The position numbers were made by a program, and so were the translations under genes. Shown piece after piece: positions 11,909 through 23,888 of a DNA stretch of 64,000 nucleotides. The notes under the pieces are model-generated. The model made no database searches, was not told the DNA's origin, and saw nothing but the letters and a program-made list of their open reading frames with translations. Positions within the stretch are counted from its first letter, which is position 1, and every line of letters begins with the position of its first letter. The stretch is taken from NCBI RefSeq assembly GCF_014805625.2, contig NW_023998517.1, positions 1,497,155 through 1,561,154 of the forward strand, read 5' to 3'. This DNA is from Glossina fuscipes (Eukaryota > Arthropoda > Insecta > Diptera > Glossinidae).

Positions 11909-13289
11909 GAAGAAATCATTTCTCGTTACAAGTTAAAGACCTTGATTTTTTAAGAGCTGACGATAATTGCTTTCGAGGACTTTTTAATGTATCTACGTAT
12001 AAAAAATGTGGAAACTATTTTTTAAAAAATATTTCATAAATTACCAAAATATTTTCAAGGTTTTTCTAACGCATTTATATTTATTGGTCCCTATGACCTT
12101 CCTCGTGTCAAAAAAATTATGATTTAAATCGTTTGTTATTTCATAATTTTCTTTTGTTTAGAGTTTTCGGTTTTTTCCATATTTAAACTTCACGCCTGAC
12201 GGCGGTGAACATAAGTAGATTACAGTTTAGTAAGAATTTTCTCATGGCGAAGTAATTTCTAGAAATAGTTTTCTCGATTTCGTAAACTATTCTTGATTAT
12301 AATCGATTTGTTTATACGATATGATGAAAGTATCCTTCTGATGCGAGACTTCTAAAGACTGTTTATATTATTAGTAGAAAGGTATTTTCTAAATGTGTTC
12401 TTAGTTGATCGCCGCGAATCATGTTCGGTTTCAATGCTTTCAGGCGAATATGAAATCGTTACTTGAAATAGTCGCGCCAGTATTCTTCAAGTAGTTACTC
12501 TATTTTTTTATCTAAGAAATTAGTGACTCTAAAGGTAATTAACACAATAAAGACTGATTTTCAGGGATCAGTCGTAATGTTTTCTTTCGGAAGCAACACA
12601 TTTAGAAATTGCTAAGCCTCTTGAGCAATAGGGCATTAATAATTCCTTGTGCTAAACGCTTTAAAATGTTCTAAGCATGTTTGTAATTATTGACAACAGT
12701 ATCTGCGAAAATGTAATTTGTTGTGTTTTCTGCGGTTATTTCGATTTTCAAGCTTAATCTCAGTTGTCCGTTTTTTTAGTTTGGTAGCAGCGTAGGACTA
12801 ATAGCAGCAAGATGAAGGGACCGATCAATAGGTATTTCATTACAGGAGACTGAAGAATCTTGCTATCTATATAACCTACACATACAATTTAACGTCCCTT
12901 AAAGTTGCTTATGCTTTCTATGACAAGCTTAATTACAATTTAAACGTAATACAAAAAATTTGAATACCAAGCAGCCCCGAAAAGCACAAGAATTAGCAAA
13001 TAAATAAAACTACTATGAAATAATTTATCATAATAAATATAAAGATGGAGCTTTTTTTTAATGCCGACGGTGTTTTAGGATAGTCGTCTCTAAATAAAAT
13101 GCAGAATGCTAAAAAACGTGACGAAGAAAAATCATCTTCCGCCGCAAACATAACAAAATATTTATTATACAACAACTATTTATTACAATGCATGACTTTA
13201 CGTAGTATGCGCTTGCATGTGTTTGTGGAGAAAACTGAATTGTGTTGGATACAAACAAACAACAAACACGAATATATAAATGCATTAAA

Positions 13290-13350
13290 AAAGTAGCCAC
13301 TTGTGCACAAATATTGTGTGCTAGCGATAAACACTTCAGAGCGGCCATTA
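13290..13350. promoter_or_regulatory. Isolated PHO-type site
   Basis: GAGCGGCCATTAAAATC carries CGGCCAT at 13342-13348, about 400 bp before the stronger cluster at 13.74 kb. Confidence 0.2.
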
Positions 13351-13740
13351 AAATCAGAGAAAAGTCAAATAAACGATGGTGGCAAAGTGTGAGAGCATAA
13401 ATAACGCAACAACAACAGTAACAATAGTATCATTACAAATAATGTTTAGTTGAGGGCGAGAAGTGTTGTAAACTACAAACATTTTTTCCTTAAGCATTTA
13501 TATTTGAAAGACGCGCTTATTAATTCGGGAGTAAAACTAAGCCATAAGTATTATAGATATATTCGTAAGTAAACAAAAATGTCTTCACTTTCAATTATAG
13601 TTAAAATACTTCTTAGAACTTCGATCATTTAGTCAGATTAATTTGCTGTCAATCATTTTTCTCGCATTTCTAAAGCTGACGACATTCAAGTTTTGAGTTA
13701 GCATTACTTAATAACTAAAACGAAAAATTCCTCAAGTCTC

Positions 13741-13960
13741 TTTTCTAATGGCGCGAGAGAGAGCCGCCGTAATAAAAGAGAGCGAGACAAGAGCACCTTT
13801 CTTTCAAAATGAGTGAGAATTTACTTTAAAGTTGAGAGAGAGTCAGAGAGTTTTTGTTTAGACAGATGTATGTGCGTGCATTTCTGCTAAACCGGCTGTA
13901 AGTTACATACTCTAAAATGTTATAGAATGTTATGGCATATAGGATGAATGATGGCGGTAA
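13741..13960. promoter_or_regulatory. GAGA/PHO-motif cluster, candidate Polycomb response element
   Basis: Several GAGAG motifs for GAF/Pipsqueak occur at 13756-13763, 13777-13785 and 13834-13851, with an ATGGC (PHO core) at 13748 inside TAATGGCGCGAGAGAGAG and a full reverse PHO site ATGGCGG at 13951-13957 (complement CCGCCAT). Dense GAGAG plus PHO sites is the usual composition of fly PREs, and PREs of the bithorax complex occur in the Ubx intron region (bx). The function is inferred from motifs and locus only. Confidence 0.4.
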
Positions 13961-14076
13961 CCCAACCTTCTTTTGTTTTTTTTTTTCTCTCAAGTAGTTT
14001 TGTTTGTTTTCTCATTTGAGCTATTGCCACATGTATCGTTATTCTGTCTCTTTTCAATATATATAACTTTAGCTAT

Positions 14077-14104
14077 TTGACACACCATTGCAATGGTGTG
14101 TCAA
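14077..14104. repeat. Perfect 28-bp palindrome without a loop
   Basis: TTGACACACCATTG is followed directly by its exact reverse complement CAATGGTGTGTCAA. It stops sharply, as the flanking bases no longer pair. It could be a dimeric protein-binding site or the fused ends of a lost inverted-repeat element. It lies about 115 bp past the GAGA/PHO-motif cluster at 13.74-13.96 kb. Confidence 0.9.
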
Positions 14105-15289
14105 TGGGTAAGTGTAGCGAATAAAGGTCATGATTTATAATAATGAACATGTGACAAAAGACAATACAAAAATCCTATTCTGCTCAAATGCATAGGCATT
14201 AGAGTAGCAAATGTGCTGGTATTTAGCTAAATAATGTTGTGTAGAAAAATTACTTTACATCTGAAAGTTTAAACTAATGCGTGAAGGAGTGAAAATTACT
14301 AAAAGATTGAAAATATAAATAAATTAACTTTTGCCTACAATGAAATGTAACTCTGTACCTTATCTTGGGAAATATAACCTAATGTTTTATTGCAGGTCTG
14401 TGGATAGAGCTAAAATGACTCAGGCGAAATGGAGAGACATGGCATTGTCATTATTTTGCTTTTAAATGTTTTTTTTTTTTGTTTTTGGAACGCATTAGAA
14501 AACTTCCATTTAATATCCGTTAACCATGTTCACAATATTAATACATTAAGCTTGTATCTTATCCAAAAAGTTTTTAGAAATACTAAACCCTTATGTTCAG
14601 CGATATCTAAGTCTAAGACTGTTTAAGTTTTTACAATAACGATTTCTAAATTACCTTATCTTGGACAGCTCTACCTGCCCTCCTTTTGTGTATCTGCATA
14701 ATTTTACTCCCGCACTTTAAATTCCCATTTGTAAGATAATTGGATATCTCTGTTTAAAGTTATAAGTGTAGTAGTTGAGCAAGCACAGGTACAATAGTGG
14801 AACGACTCAGAGTGATTAAAAGTAGTCATGTATGTATGAAATTGCGAACCGATAATAGTGCGCATATACACCGTGTTTGGTTTAAAAACAAAGTCGGCTG
14901 AAGGAATTCGAGATACCTTTAATTGTAGAGAGACCGTGGTATCCTCCCCAACTAAACTAGTTACGTTTTAGTTCTCGATCGACGGAAGCAAACGATTAAC
15001 ACAGATAGGTATTTTTAGATATAAAAGAGGAATGAAAAAGAGTGCAATCAAGATCTCTCATTACTTCTTAATATTCGTTTCGATTAAATTGGAATAACCA
15101 GCTGCATATATATATTTATTTTCGCAAGTTCAACATATTTATAAAAAGTTGTATAGAGAATTTGAATAAGTAAGAAAATTTTTTTTATACCCATCATCGT
15201 TTGATACTGATCAATAATGAATTGACAATCAGTGGTCTCTGAACTTTCTTCTGGGTGCTGCAAACGTTTCGATAAAATAGTGCAATTTT

Positions 15290-15775
15290 AACATTCGATA
15301 ATATTGAGTAGGCGTAGCCGATTTATCCCATTACTATACAGGTGCTGTGGAACCGCCCATAAAATAAAAATACAAATTTTTATCGCTGCATTTATTATAT
15401 GAGCAACGATCAACAAACCAAATTTTTTTAATTTTTGTAGACAGAGGCGTTTTCAGGCCATGTTGTATTGCGATCCTGTCCTTTAATCGATTTGCTTCAA
15501 TTTCAATACTTGCGTGTAAGAAACCTCAGTTCTTATGGCACATTTCAAACCGATTGACACATATTTGCGACGAGGGGCGTATTTACTACAGACATTACAA
15601 AGGCAGACAGACGGACATGCTTACGTCGGTTTAGAATTTGGTGCCGATCGGGAATACATATACTTTATGCGGTCTCTTCCTTACTTCTTTCTCGCTGCTG
15701 CGCACGTTTTCAAACAATTAAGATATCTCTCAACCGTCGGTGCTTGGTTGGTTTTCTTTATCATGTTTTGAAGTA
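15290..15775 (+). repeat. Diverged copy of the dispersed repeat
   Basis: Contains AGGCAGACAGACGGACATGC (15600) and, after it, ATACATATACTTTATGCGGTCTCTTCC, the tail type common to fly intronic repeats. A 78-codon open frame over the core (15535-15771) is a by-product and matches nothing recognised. Boundaries are approximate. Confidence 0.4.
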
Positions 15776-16879
15776 ACTCCATCACATTCATTTTTTTAAA
15801 ACATACGACCTGGCTGAACAAAATTCTATGTCTATAAAAGGCGAACAGGAAGAAGAACATTGCCCTTTAATTTTTGTCCTTCTTCTAGACTAGTCCTAGT
15901 GGATTTATTGCGTCTATTATCCACATAAGTAGTGCGTGTGTCTCCTTAGGTAGCAATAATTGATACTAAGATAGGCGGAGCCATTTTATCCATTATAAAG
16001 GCACTTATTTAGAAAATGAATGCCCTTTAAATGTCTAAAATTTTCAAAAAAAAAAAAGTTAACAATTTTTCGGACATAGCAGGAATTAATTAATGGTTTA
16101 AAAAAAATTATTTCTTAAAAGACAGCACAATGAAATTATTTTCTTAGGATACCATGCACTGCAGTAATGCACTCAAGTAATTTGTTGTTGGAACTTTTTG
16201 ACCTTGGTGATCGTATAATCATTTGCAAGTGTTAGAATTATTTTTCATATGGCGATCGAAAGATTCTTAGTCTAGAGAAGAGTTCTTACACTCAATTTTT
16301 CTAATTATTCACTTCACTGTTCATTATTGCAAAATTTCAGTTTCTTGGCGCCTGCTTCATGCGTAAAACCTCGACTAGGCCGGAAAAAAGCTCAAAAGCC
16401 CTGTGTACTCATCTCTCCAAGGTGAGGGATTACACGGCAATTTATTCTTGACTTAAAATTAATGTTTCTGTCCGCTTTAAGCGCGTGCGAAGATCTCTAA
16501 TAAGTGAATTTTCCAAAACCCTATATAGCCATCTTTGAGCCAGCTTTGCAGAGATGGAAGTCTCCGAAGACCTTTTCATTTATTTACTTTTTTTTAAAAT
16601 ATATTTTTGCCTTTTTCTTTACTTTTCCTGCTCCTGTTACTTCTTCCTGTTATTTTCTTTAGTTTTTCAACTTTTTTGTTTATTTTTGTCCGGAATCAAT
16701 CAGTTAAATAAATTTCCTCTTGTTTCTAGAATTTAGTTTATAAACATTTTATGCTGTCAACATGTTGTGTTTCATTCCAGTATTAGTCGACTTGCAACAC
16801 ACTCAAACCACTTTACAACCGAACAGGTTGAGTTGTATGCATTCTTGTGTTCACAAATTTAAGAGAAGATTTATTGTCT

Positions 16880-17560
16880 GGCTGGCAACATTTTGCATGC
16901 TTTAGAGAAGATGAATTAGTTGTTTTGCGGCGAATTTATTTATATGCCCATGCGAGACGGCCATATTTATTTATGAGATAGAACGAGAAAACCATGTTTG
17001 CAACTTTATTTACTCACTCGCACTTGGCGTTTTTCGTTACGGGCATTTCATATGTCATATCTTTAACACAAAACACACAATCAAACTAGCTTTTATTTGT
17101 GTGCAAGTAATTCATAAAGAAAAACCGGCAATTTCTTAATTATTATTATATTGAGTGACATCTATTTAAAATATTCATGATAATGAGTAAAATAAATAAA
17201 TTTACAAAGTTTACCGAGCAAAAATCTTTGAAAAGTTTGCCTAAACAAATTAATATACCATTAGTTGGTGCTTGAAAAGTATGATAATATGGGCTACGCA
17301 CATATATATAATTTTGATAACCGCCGCTAATTTATTGCGTGTTTCATGTAATATATCTTGTTTTTCTTTTTTTTTTTTATATTCTTCTTCTTGTTCTTGG
17401 TTTTTAAGTGTTAAATAAATAATTTAAAAGAATGTAGAATTTTTGTTTTAATAAAGTCGCGGCGTTTTTATTTAATGCAAAAATAAATTAATATTTATTA
17501 TGTCGCGTCTTGAAATACAATGCTTTATTTTTTATGTGTAAAGTTTGCGCATGTTCTTAA
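16880..17560. promoter_or_regulatory. Possible enhancer-like block
   Basis: Includes a PHO-type site CGGCCAT at 16958-16964 and several homeodomain-type TAAT cores (CTTAATTATT at 17135, AAATTAATATACC at 17247, GCTAATTTATTGCG at 17325, AAATTAATATTTATT at 17485) interspersed with short CG-containing islands (GCGGCG, ACCGCCGC, GTCGCGGCG). There are no simple repeats or dispersed repeats in the block. A homeotic enhancer is plausible in a Ubx intron but AT richness makes such motifs common. Confidence 0.2.
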
Positions 17561-18474
17561 TATACGGCTACTGGCACACAAAGAACTTTTATATCCACCA
17601 CCGATTACTAACCATAAATTAATTTTTTCATATCGTTTGCTACAAAAAGAGCGATATTACTGTTGAGCATACATATTGTATATATGTATTTTTCTGATCG
17701 GCATGTTAGTCCGTCTAGATACTTGCCTAGATGTAAACTTAAAAAGGAAATATTATACAGAGTATATACACCTCTTAATCAGCGCAAAATTCATGGTCAA
17801 TTTAATACCGCCGTGAAGTTAGCCCATTTTCGTCAAGGGCTTGGGCTGGGCTATCTTCGCTATCTTAATTTAATTATGCGAGGCTGTCTTCGTGTGTAGC
17901 CACATAGTGCACACGCACTCAAATTGGAATATAAAGCAAGATCTTTAGTTCTTAAATACCTAAGGTGAGCAGATCTAAGACTTAAAGGTGAAAACTGCAC
18001 ATAGAAAACAATTTCTTATGTAAATAGTATATAATTTACATATATTTTTCGTTCACATCCGTCCACTCACAATCGTTTTGCATTCATACATGGAGCCCTT
18101 TACCTCATCTTGTTCTAAAGTCGCCAAAGTTTTAATAGAATGCCGTATATACGAGCGTAATATTCCGAATAGATTTGCACATATGCTTCAATTAAAGAGC
18201 AAAGATGGAGATGTTCTATGGTCGTTAACCGCCTACTCAGGAAATAAATGAAACTCGCCTACGATTAACGACAATGATGGCCAGATAACAATTATTTACA
18301 ATGAAAGCAAAAGAATAGATAATGAGTTAAATTTAGAATGCAGCCTGTCCGTAAGGATCTTTTGAAGGCCAAATTGGCCTTGATTCGTTTACAAAATTGC
18401 AAAATTGTTCTTACATGTGCTGTACATGATGTTATTGAATACTGAAGGTTCACTTTAAGGCGACTACGACTTTC

Positions 18475-18502
18475 TTATTTATTTATTTATTTATTTATTT
18501 CT
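18475..18502. repeat. (TTTA)n microsatellite
   Basis: Six to seven TTTA units. Confidence 0.9.
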
Positions 18503-19685
18503 TTTATATCATTGTATATGTACAATTTGCTCGTATGCTTTATGCATGTAGGGTTGCAGAATTTATAGCTTTACCAAGTATTTTACTACACGCAGCCATA
18601 AATTCTACCGCATAAAGAGAAAACAATAACAACATTATATTGCTCTTTTATCAGTGGCCGTTCAAGGGAAATTAGTGAAAAGAAAATTGTGAGAAAAAGA
18701 AAACTCCCGAAAATTTATTTTACATAACATTAAGGAAATACAACTTTTAATTTTTTTTTTTTTGCTTTTCTTTTTTGGTTAAAAATCTCCACAAAAATGA
18801 GAGAATATTCGACAAATAAATAAATGTGTGAATAGATAATGAAATGAAGTCGAAAAAATTGAAGAAGAAATTTATATAAAAGCTTAGGTGATATGATGAT
18901 AAGAGACGAGAGGATGTCGATTTTTCTGAAATGTTTTTTGAAATGCGAATGCGGGTTGAAAGAGTAAAGAAAGAATAAAAGTTCAGCAACATAAAGCAGT
19001 CATTTATTGCCACTTTATCATGACATAAAAGCTTTATAGAGACAAATGTGGGTCATTCCATTGGGAATTCAAAAGACCAGCAAGGTTGTTTGCTTTGCTT
19101 TATATGCTATAGATTTATGTCCTCTCTCTCTCGCTCTGTCTCTCTCTCGGTCTCTCCCTTTTCCACCTCTCTGTTTCCTTTTTTAACTTTACTTCTTCAT
19201 CTTTCTTCTCCTTTGCTTATGTGTTCATCAACTTGCCAAAAAGTAATCTTTTTCTCAGCTGTTGCAGAAGTTTAGGTTCAAAGGAGTGGTTCTTCATTAT
19301 TATTTCTATTATTATTCACTCCCTCTGGCTGTGGATTCATTTTCATGCATCCAAAAGTTCTTCAACCTCTTGCGTGTTTTGGTCGATCGGTCATCATATA
19401 TTATTACGTAATGTAAATAAAAATATATATGAATTATAGATAGTCTAAAAAATATTGCGCTCTTTACAAACATGCAAATTGAATTGAATTGAAATTGAAA
19501 TTATTTTTAGGTGTACACACACCCACCCACTCACATATATTAGGCTAAACTCTGAGTTTTTATGTTGCCGTTGGTATATAACTGAATTAAGAAAAACTAT
19601 TTCATTAAAAATAGATAAACAATTTTATGGTCGGTCGTATTGAACATTTTTTACACAACAGAGCGAAGTTGTTGATTTAACGAAT

Positions 19686-19716
19686 AGAAGAAGAACAAGA
19701 AGAAGAAGAAGAAGCA
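19686..19716. repeat. (GAA)n microsatellite
   Basis: Nine GAA units with one CAA. Confidence 0.9.
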
Positions 19717-21374
19717 GAATATGCAATAGGCTCATAATTTTTTAGACAAATTTAAAGTAATGTTCAAATTAAACCACAATTTAATTGTTTTTTTTATTAA
19801 ACAATTAAAGCGAAATAACGACACCTCATAAACACCACTGCTTCATCACTATTTCTTCGAACACGTGTAGAATATTTAATGATTAAAACTTTCATGTGGA
19901 TCCTTAAAAAAAAAAAAAAACAACTATAATATATATGTCCATGCCATATGTAAAAGCAAAGAAAAAAGTAAAAAACAAAAATTTCAATGTCAATTGTCTT
20001 GTCTTTGACAGTTTTTGTTTTTGTCGTGATTACTAAAAACTTTTTCGTTATGCTTGTTATAATCGTTGTTGTTGTTGTTACTGTGATTTTTTATTTTTTG
20101 AGACCTTATATTATTACGTTATAATGCCTTGCAGAGTAGAGTCTTGATCTAACAACAACGAGTGAGACTGTATTCCTTTGCTTTACGGGTTATATTATAT
20201 TAAAATCTTCTTCTTGTCTTGTCTCTTCTTTAAATTGTTCAAAAATAATAATAATAATGAAGACATCGTTTATCCATGTGTTGTGAGTAGAATTAATAAA
20301 TTTTTCTTTCGTTCGTTTAAAAGAAGAAACGAAAAAACAAAAATCAATTCGTGTGTGACTTTTAATCGAGCCTTATACACTTAACTTAATATTTGTTATG
20401 TAGTCGAAAAGAAGAAAAAACAAAAAATATTGAGCTCGTTTACACTTAATTGTGTTAAAGAGATGAAAAAACTTTATTATGAATAAAGTTGATATCTGCA
20501 TTTTGACTTCTTAAAGGCTTAATATTTTTTAGGGAAAATTTCATATGAGATGATTTCAAAAAGTTTCTTATTATTATTGCAATTCTTTCTCGATTGTTAA
20601 GAGATGGCGTTATAAGTCTAAGTGCTTGTTATGATCATTTGAACTATAAAAGGATTAATGTTTCGAGTAAAAGTTTTCGTAATCAAAAAAAAAAGCTTTG
20701 TTTACACTGAAAAAATTAGTGTTTAACGTTCTTACCCATCTCTTGTAGACATTAATAAAAGGTTATACTTACATTTTTATCATATGCGCAACGTCAAGCA
20801 GAGAGTTTGTGCACAGGCTGGCTGAGGACTAAATAAAATCTCTTATCATGTTTGTAACAAGTTTTTAGGAAATTCGTCTAACCAATCGTCTAGAAGACGT
20901 CTCAATAGGTCCGAAGGGTAGTCGAACATAATTTAATAGGCGTTTAAAACTCCGTTCTTATCTGGCAAAGCTCATATTGATGATAAGATGGATTGCGTCA
21001 TGTGCTTTGCTTAGTGACATTTAATGGTTCTAGGAACCTAAGTACTTTCGTATATTAACCTGCGTCTAATTAGGATATTCGGAATATCATTCCGGTTTCG
21101 GTCTGAAATAGACTTGGGCGGAATGCTGCCTTTGATTGTATCATGAAATCCATATGTAGAAGACATCGGTAATTTAATATTTGATTCTCTGGCTGTAAAA
21201 TCAGTTCTTGTCCAGTCAACTTTGTCCGTAGCAAAAATAAAGCAAGAAGAAGGTTTTCCGCTCAAAGAAAAAAGTTTTTACTTAAAGAAAAAAGGCTGAC
21301 TGGAAACACCCACGAAATGAGAAGAACGTGTTATTTTGTTTGCTTTTATCATGATACGGCTGCAAGTCGAGGCT

Positions 21375-21422
21375 GAAATTCTTCACATTGTTCTCTGCGA
21401 AATTCTTCACACTGTTCATTGC
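21375..21422. repeat. 24-bp tandem repeat, two units
   Basis: GAAATTCTTCACATTGTTCT (21375) and GAAATTCTTCACACTGTTCA (21399) are adjacent units with few mismatches, both ending in GC. Confidence 0.7.
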
Positions 21423-22239
21423 GGAAAAAACTGCCTTCATACGGTTGAGTGTTTGAAGATTCCGCAGGGTATCATTTTATAGAAAAATATATTTTTAAAT
21501 TTTTAACATAACTGTCTGTCTTAGGACCATGCAAATTAAGATAGCAGAAACGGTGTTATTCTTTAGGCTAGTGTGAGTGAGTTCCAAACTTGGGCTATGA
21601 AATTGAACGGGGAGTATATTCGTCACGGTATCAAACTAGTTTTCATAATCACTCGACAAGGCTAACTCATACCAGTAGATCATACTATAATACGTATGCT
21701 CTGCCAAAAGCGAATTTTCATCATGAAAAACGTGAAAGTGTTCCCGCCCTTCAATGATGGCGATAAATTCAAGATGGCTACACTGGCTTTGATAATTATT
21801 TCTTCGATTTTTGTTGTAGGTCTCCGAAAAGAAAAAATGAACGCATGGGAGTATCTCTCGAACTGTTAATACCATAATCCAGTTCTCTGCACATATCTCT
21901 ATAAATTTTCCCCAAATTAACCCTAATTGAGTAGTAATTTCTTCTTTACGCATGTCATATACACATTGAACTTCTTCTGAACAAATGGATTTCAATCATT
22001 TATATAGTACTTTATAGGGTCTTGAATGAATAAATTCGATTACGAATTGTTGAAATTAAGTCGCAAATTTAATAAAGCGTTGTTCGCCGTCAAATCCAAA
22101 GTCTGTGTGCCCTTATAAAGATTTCTGTAATTAAACTTTTATAGATATTTAGCAAGGGGAGAATCAAACTTTTGTTCATTCTAGTTATTGAAATTTTTTT
22201 TTAACTATATAAATCTGAACATACCGTATAGTTTCTTCT

Positions 22240-22470
22240 AAGTAAGTTTTATACCCTCCATCATATTTGGTGCATGGCTATACTAAGTTTGTGTGGATAT
22301 ATTCAGAAGGATTTCAGCAGACCCACATTTCGAAGTCACTTCCTCGATCGATTGAAGTTTGTCCGTCCGTTCGTGCGTATTCTTGTGTTTAACCAACAAA
22401 TCACAGTTTTTGAGATATTTTGATGAAATTTGATTCACTGACGGTTGGCCCAAGAATGAACGCTGTTCGG
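22240..22470 (-). repeat. Dispersed repeat copy, reverse orientation
   Basis: The plus strand starts TTTTATACCCTCCATC, then CTATACTAAGTTTGTGTGGA, AGAAGGATTTCAGCAG and GTTTGTCCGTCCGTTC. This is the reverse complement order of the family (core, CCTTCTGG, terminal GGGTATAA). Confidence 0.45.
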
Positions 22471-23854
22471 GTAGGACCACATTTTCGACCACATTTCGTA
22501 TATAGTACTGCAGGGTGGGCCGTGGTCTATAGCGCTTACACTATAGCGTTTACACTTGTTCTTCTTTACGTTATCTTATGTAAATCCCATGTTCGCGAAA
22601 ATCGTTATTTACTTATCTGGGTGACTCTATCTAATTTTCATTCTTGAGTTTTGTTTCAATTTCCTCCTCTTTTTTCACCTCTAACGATCACGAGATTTTC
22701 CTGCTCGGTGTTAAAGTATTTAGTGCATCTGTACGTACAAGTGGAAAAAGCGATTTGGTTAATCTTACAGTATTTTTCTTTGTGCAGCCCCAGATACTCG
22801 TATCAATGATGCCGCAAAAAGCATTTATTTATCTTAGATTGGCGTAAGTTGCATATATCCTTATAACGTAAGTGTTCGCCTGTCAACTTTCCATACTTGA
22901 TTAAACTTTGAGAATCCCAAATAAACAGTTGGAACGTCGTCTAAGTTTAGTGAGTCAGGTTAACTCGTAATGTTTTAACAAACGTTTTGAAAACTTTTAT
23001 ATGTGTTTTTGCAAAAGTCGTATTGAGATAACAAAGACCTCCTGAAGGTAGTGAGTATCGCTTGTCGTCAAATTTAATATATACTTAGGGCATGTTCGAC
23101 TGCTTAGGGCCATGAGCAAAAGCTGAAAATCTTCCCAAGCGGCCTATTAATGCTAGCACAATTAATAAATTTCATAATTCACATCAGGGAATTAAAATTT
23201 TTTTCAATCAAAAGAAAAAGAAAAGACGAATACATGCAGCGGGTTATCTTCTGTTACACAAAATAATTCCGTTAAATGCTAGCTTTCCAAGTTGAATAAT
23301 AAGAGATATTTGATTAATTCTCATAATGTATTCCTCTTCAGTCCAAGTTGGAGTACATTTTTTTCGGTGTATCTTTAGTGTTGAAGAAAAAAAAAAAAAA
23401 AATGACGCACATATAGGGATACATTGACATTAGAGTTCGTTCTGTTTTTGTTTTTCTTCTTTGCTGTTTAACGAACACATTATATAAAGTGTCTAAAAAA
23501 AAAATTTTTTTTAATGGCTCTCTCTCTGAAGAGCAGCGTACGAAAGTGTATAGCATGGTATATTTATATACATGTACATAAGCATGAATAAAACCATATG
23601 CATGAGTATGATAAATGTTTGGAATAAAATTTGGGTGAATGATATTTTGATTCAGGCAGTTTTTAAGGTTACATATATATGCTTGTATATATATATATGC
23701 ATATAAACATATACACAGAGATATCAAAGCATAGTAGAAAGATGAAAACAGTAGATAGATACTAAATATAATGATTTTATTAAGCAGCAAATTCACACCC
23801 GTTAATTTGAAAACAACAACAACAACAATAACAAAATTACAGTTAAATACTTTT

Positions 23855-23888
23855 TATATATATGTATATATATATATATATGTGTATA
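23855..23888. repeat. (AT)n microsatellite
   Basis: AT units with one G interruption. Confidence 0.85.

Larger units (their letters stand above)
17600..21030. other. Intronic sequence without recognised gene
   Basis: AT-rich with CT-rich (19110-19210) and A/T runs. Frames of 60-88 codons on both strands are short and unrecognised. Confidence 0.6.

Noticed and set aside
14340..14465. 41-codon plus-strand ORF with an internal TTGCAG
   Set aside because: Too short, no donor partner or domain; likely chance.
17030..17075. Minus-strand segment reading MTYEMPVTKNAKC before GTGAGT
   Set aside because: Upstream acceptor is AAAG rather than YAG and no Ubx match.
22786..22847. Exon-like segment between GTGCAG and GTAAGT on the plus strand
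   Set aside because: Opposite strand to Ubx, AT-rich codons, two of three frames closed, no homologue recognised.
23338..23796. 152-codon minus-strand frame
   Set aside because: Low-complexity Tyr/Ile/Phe composition from AT repeats and poly-A; no domain.
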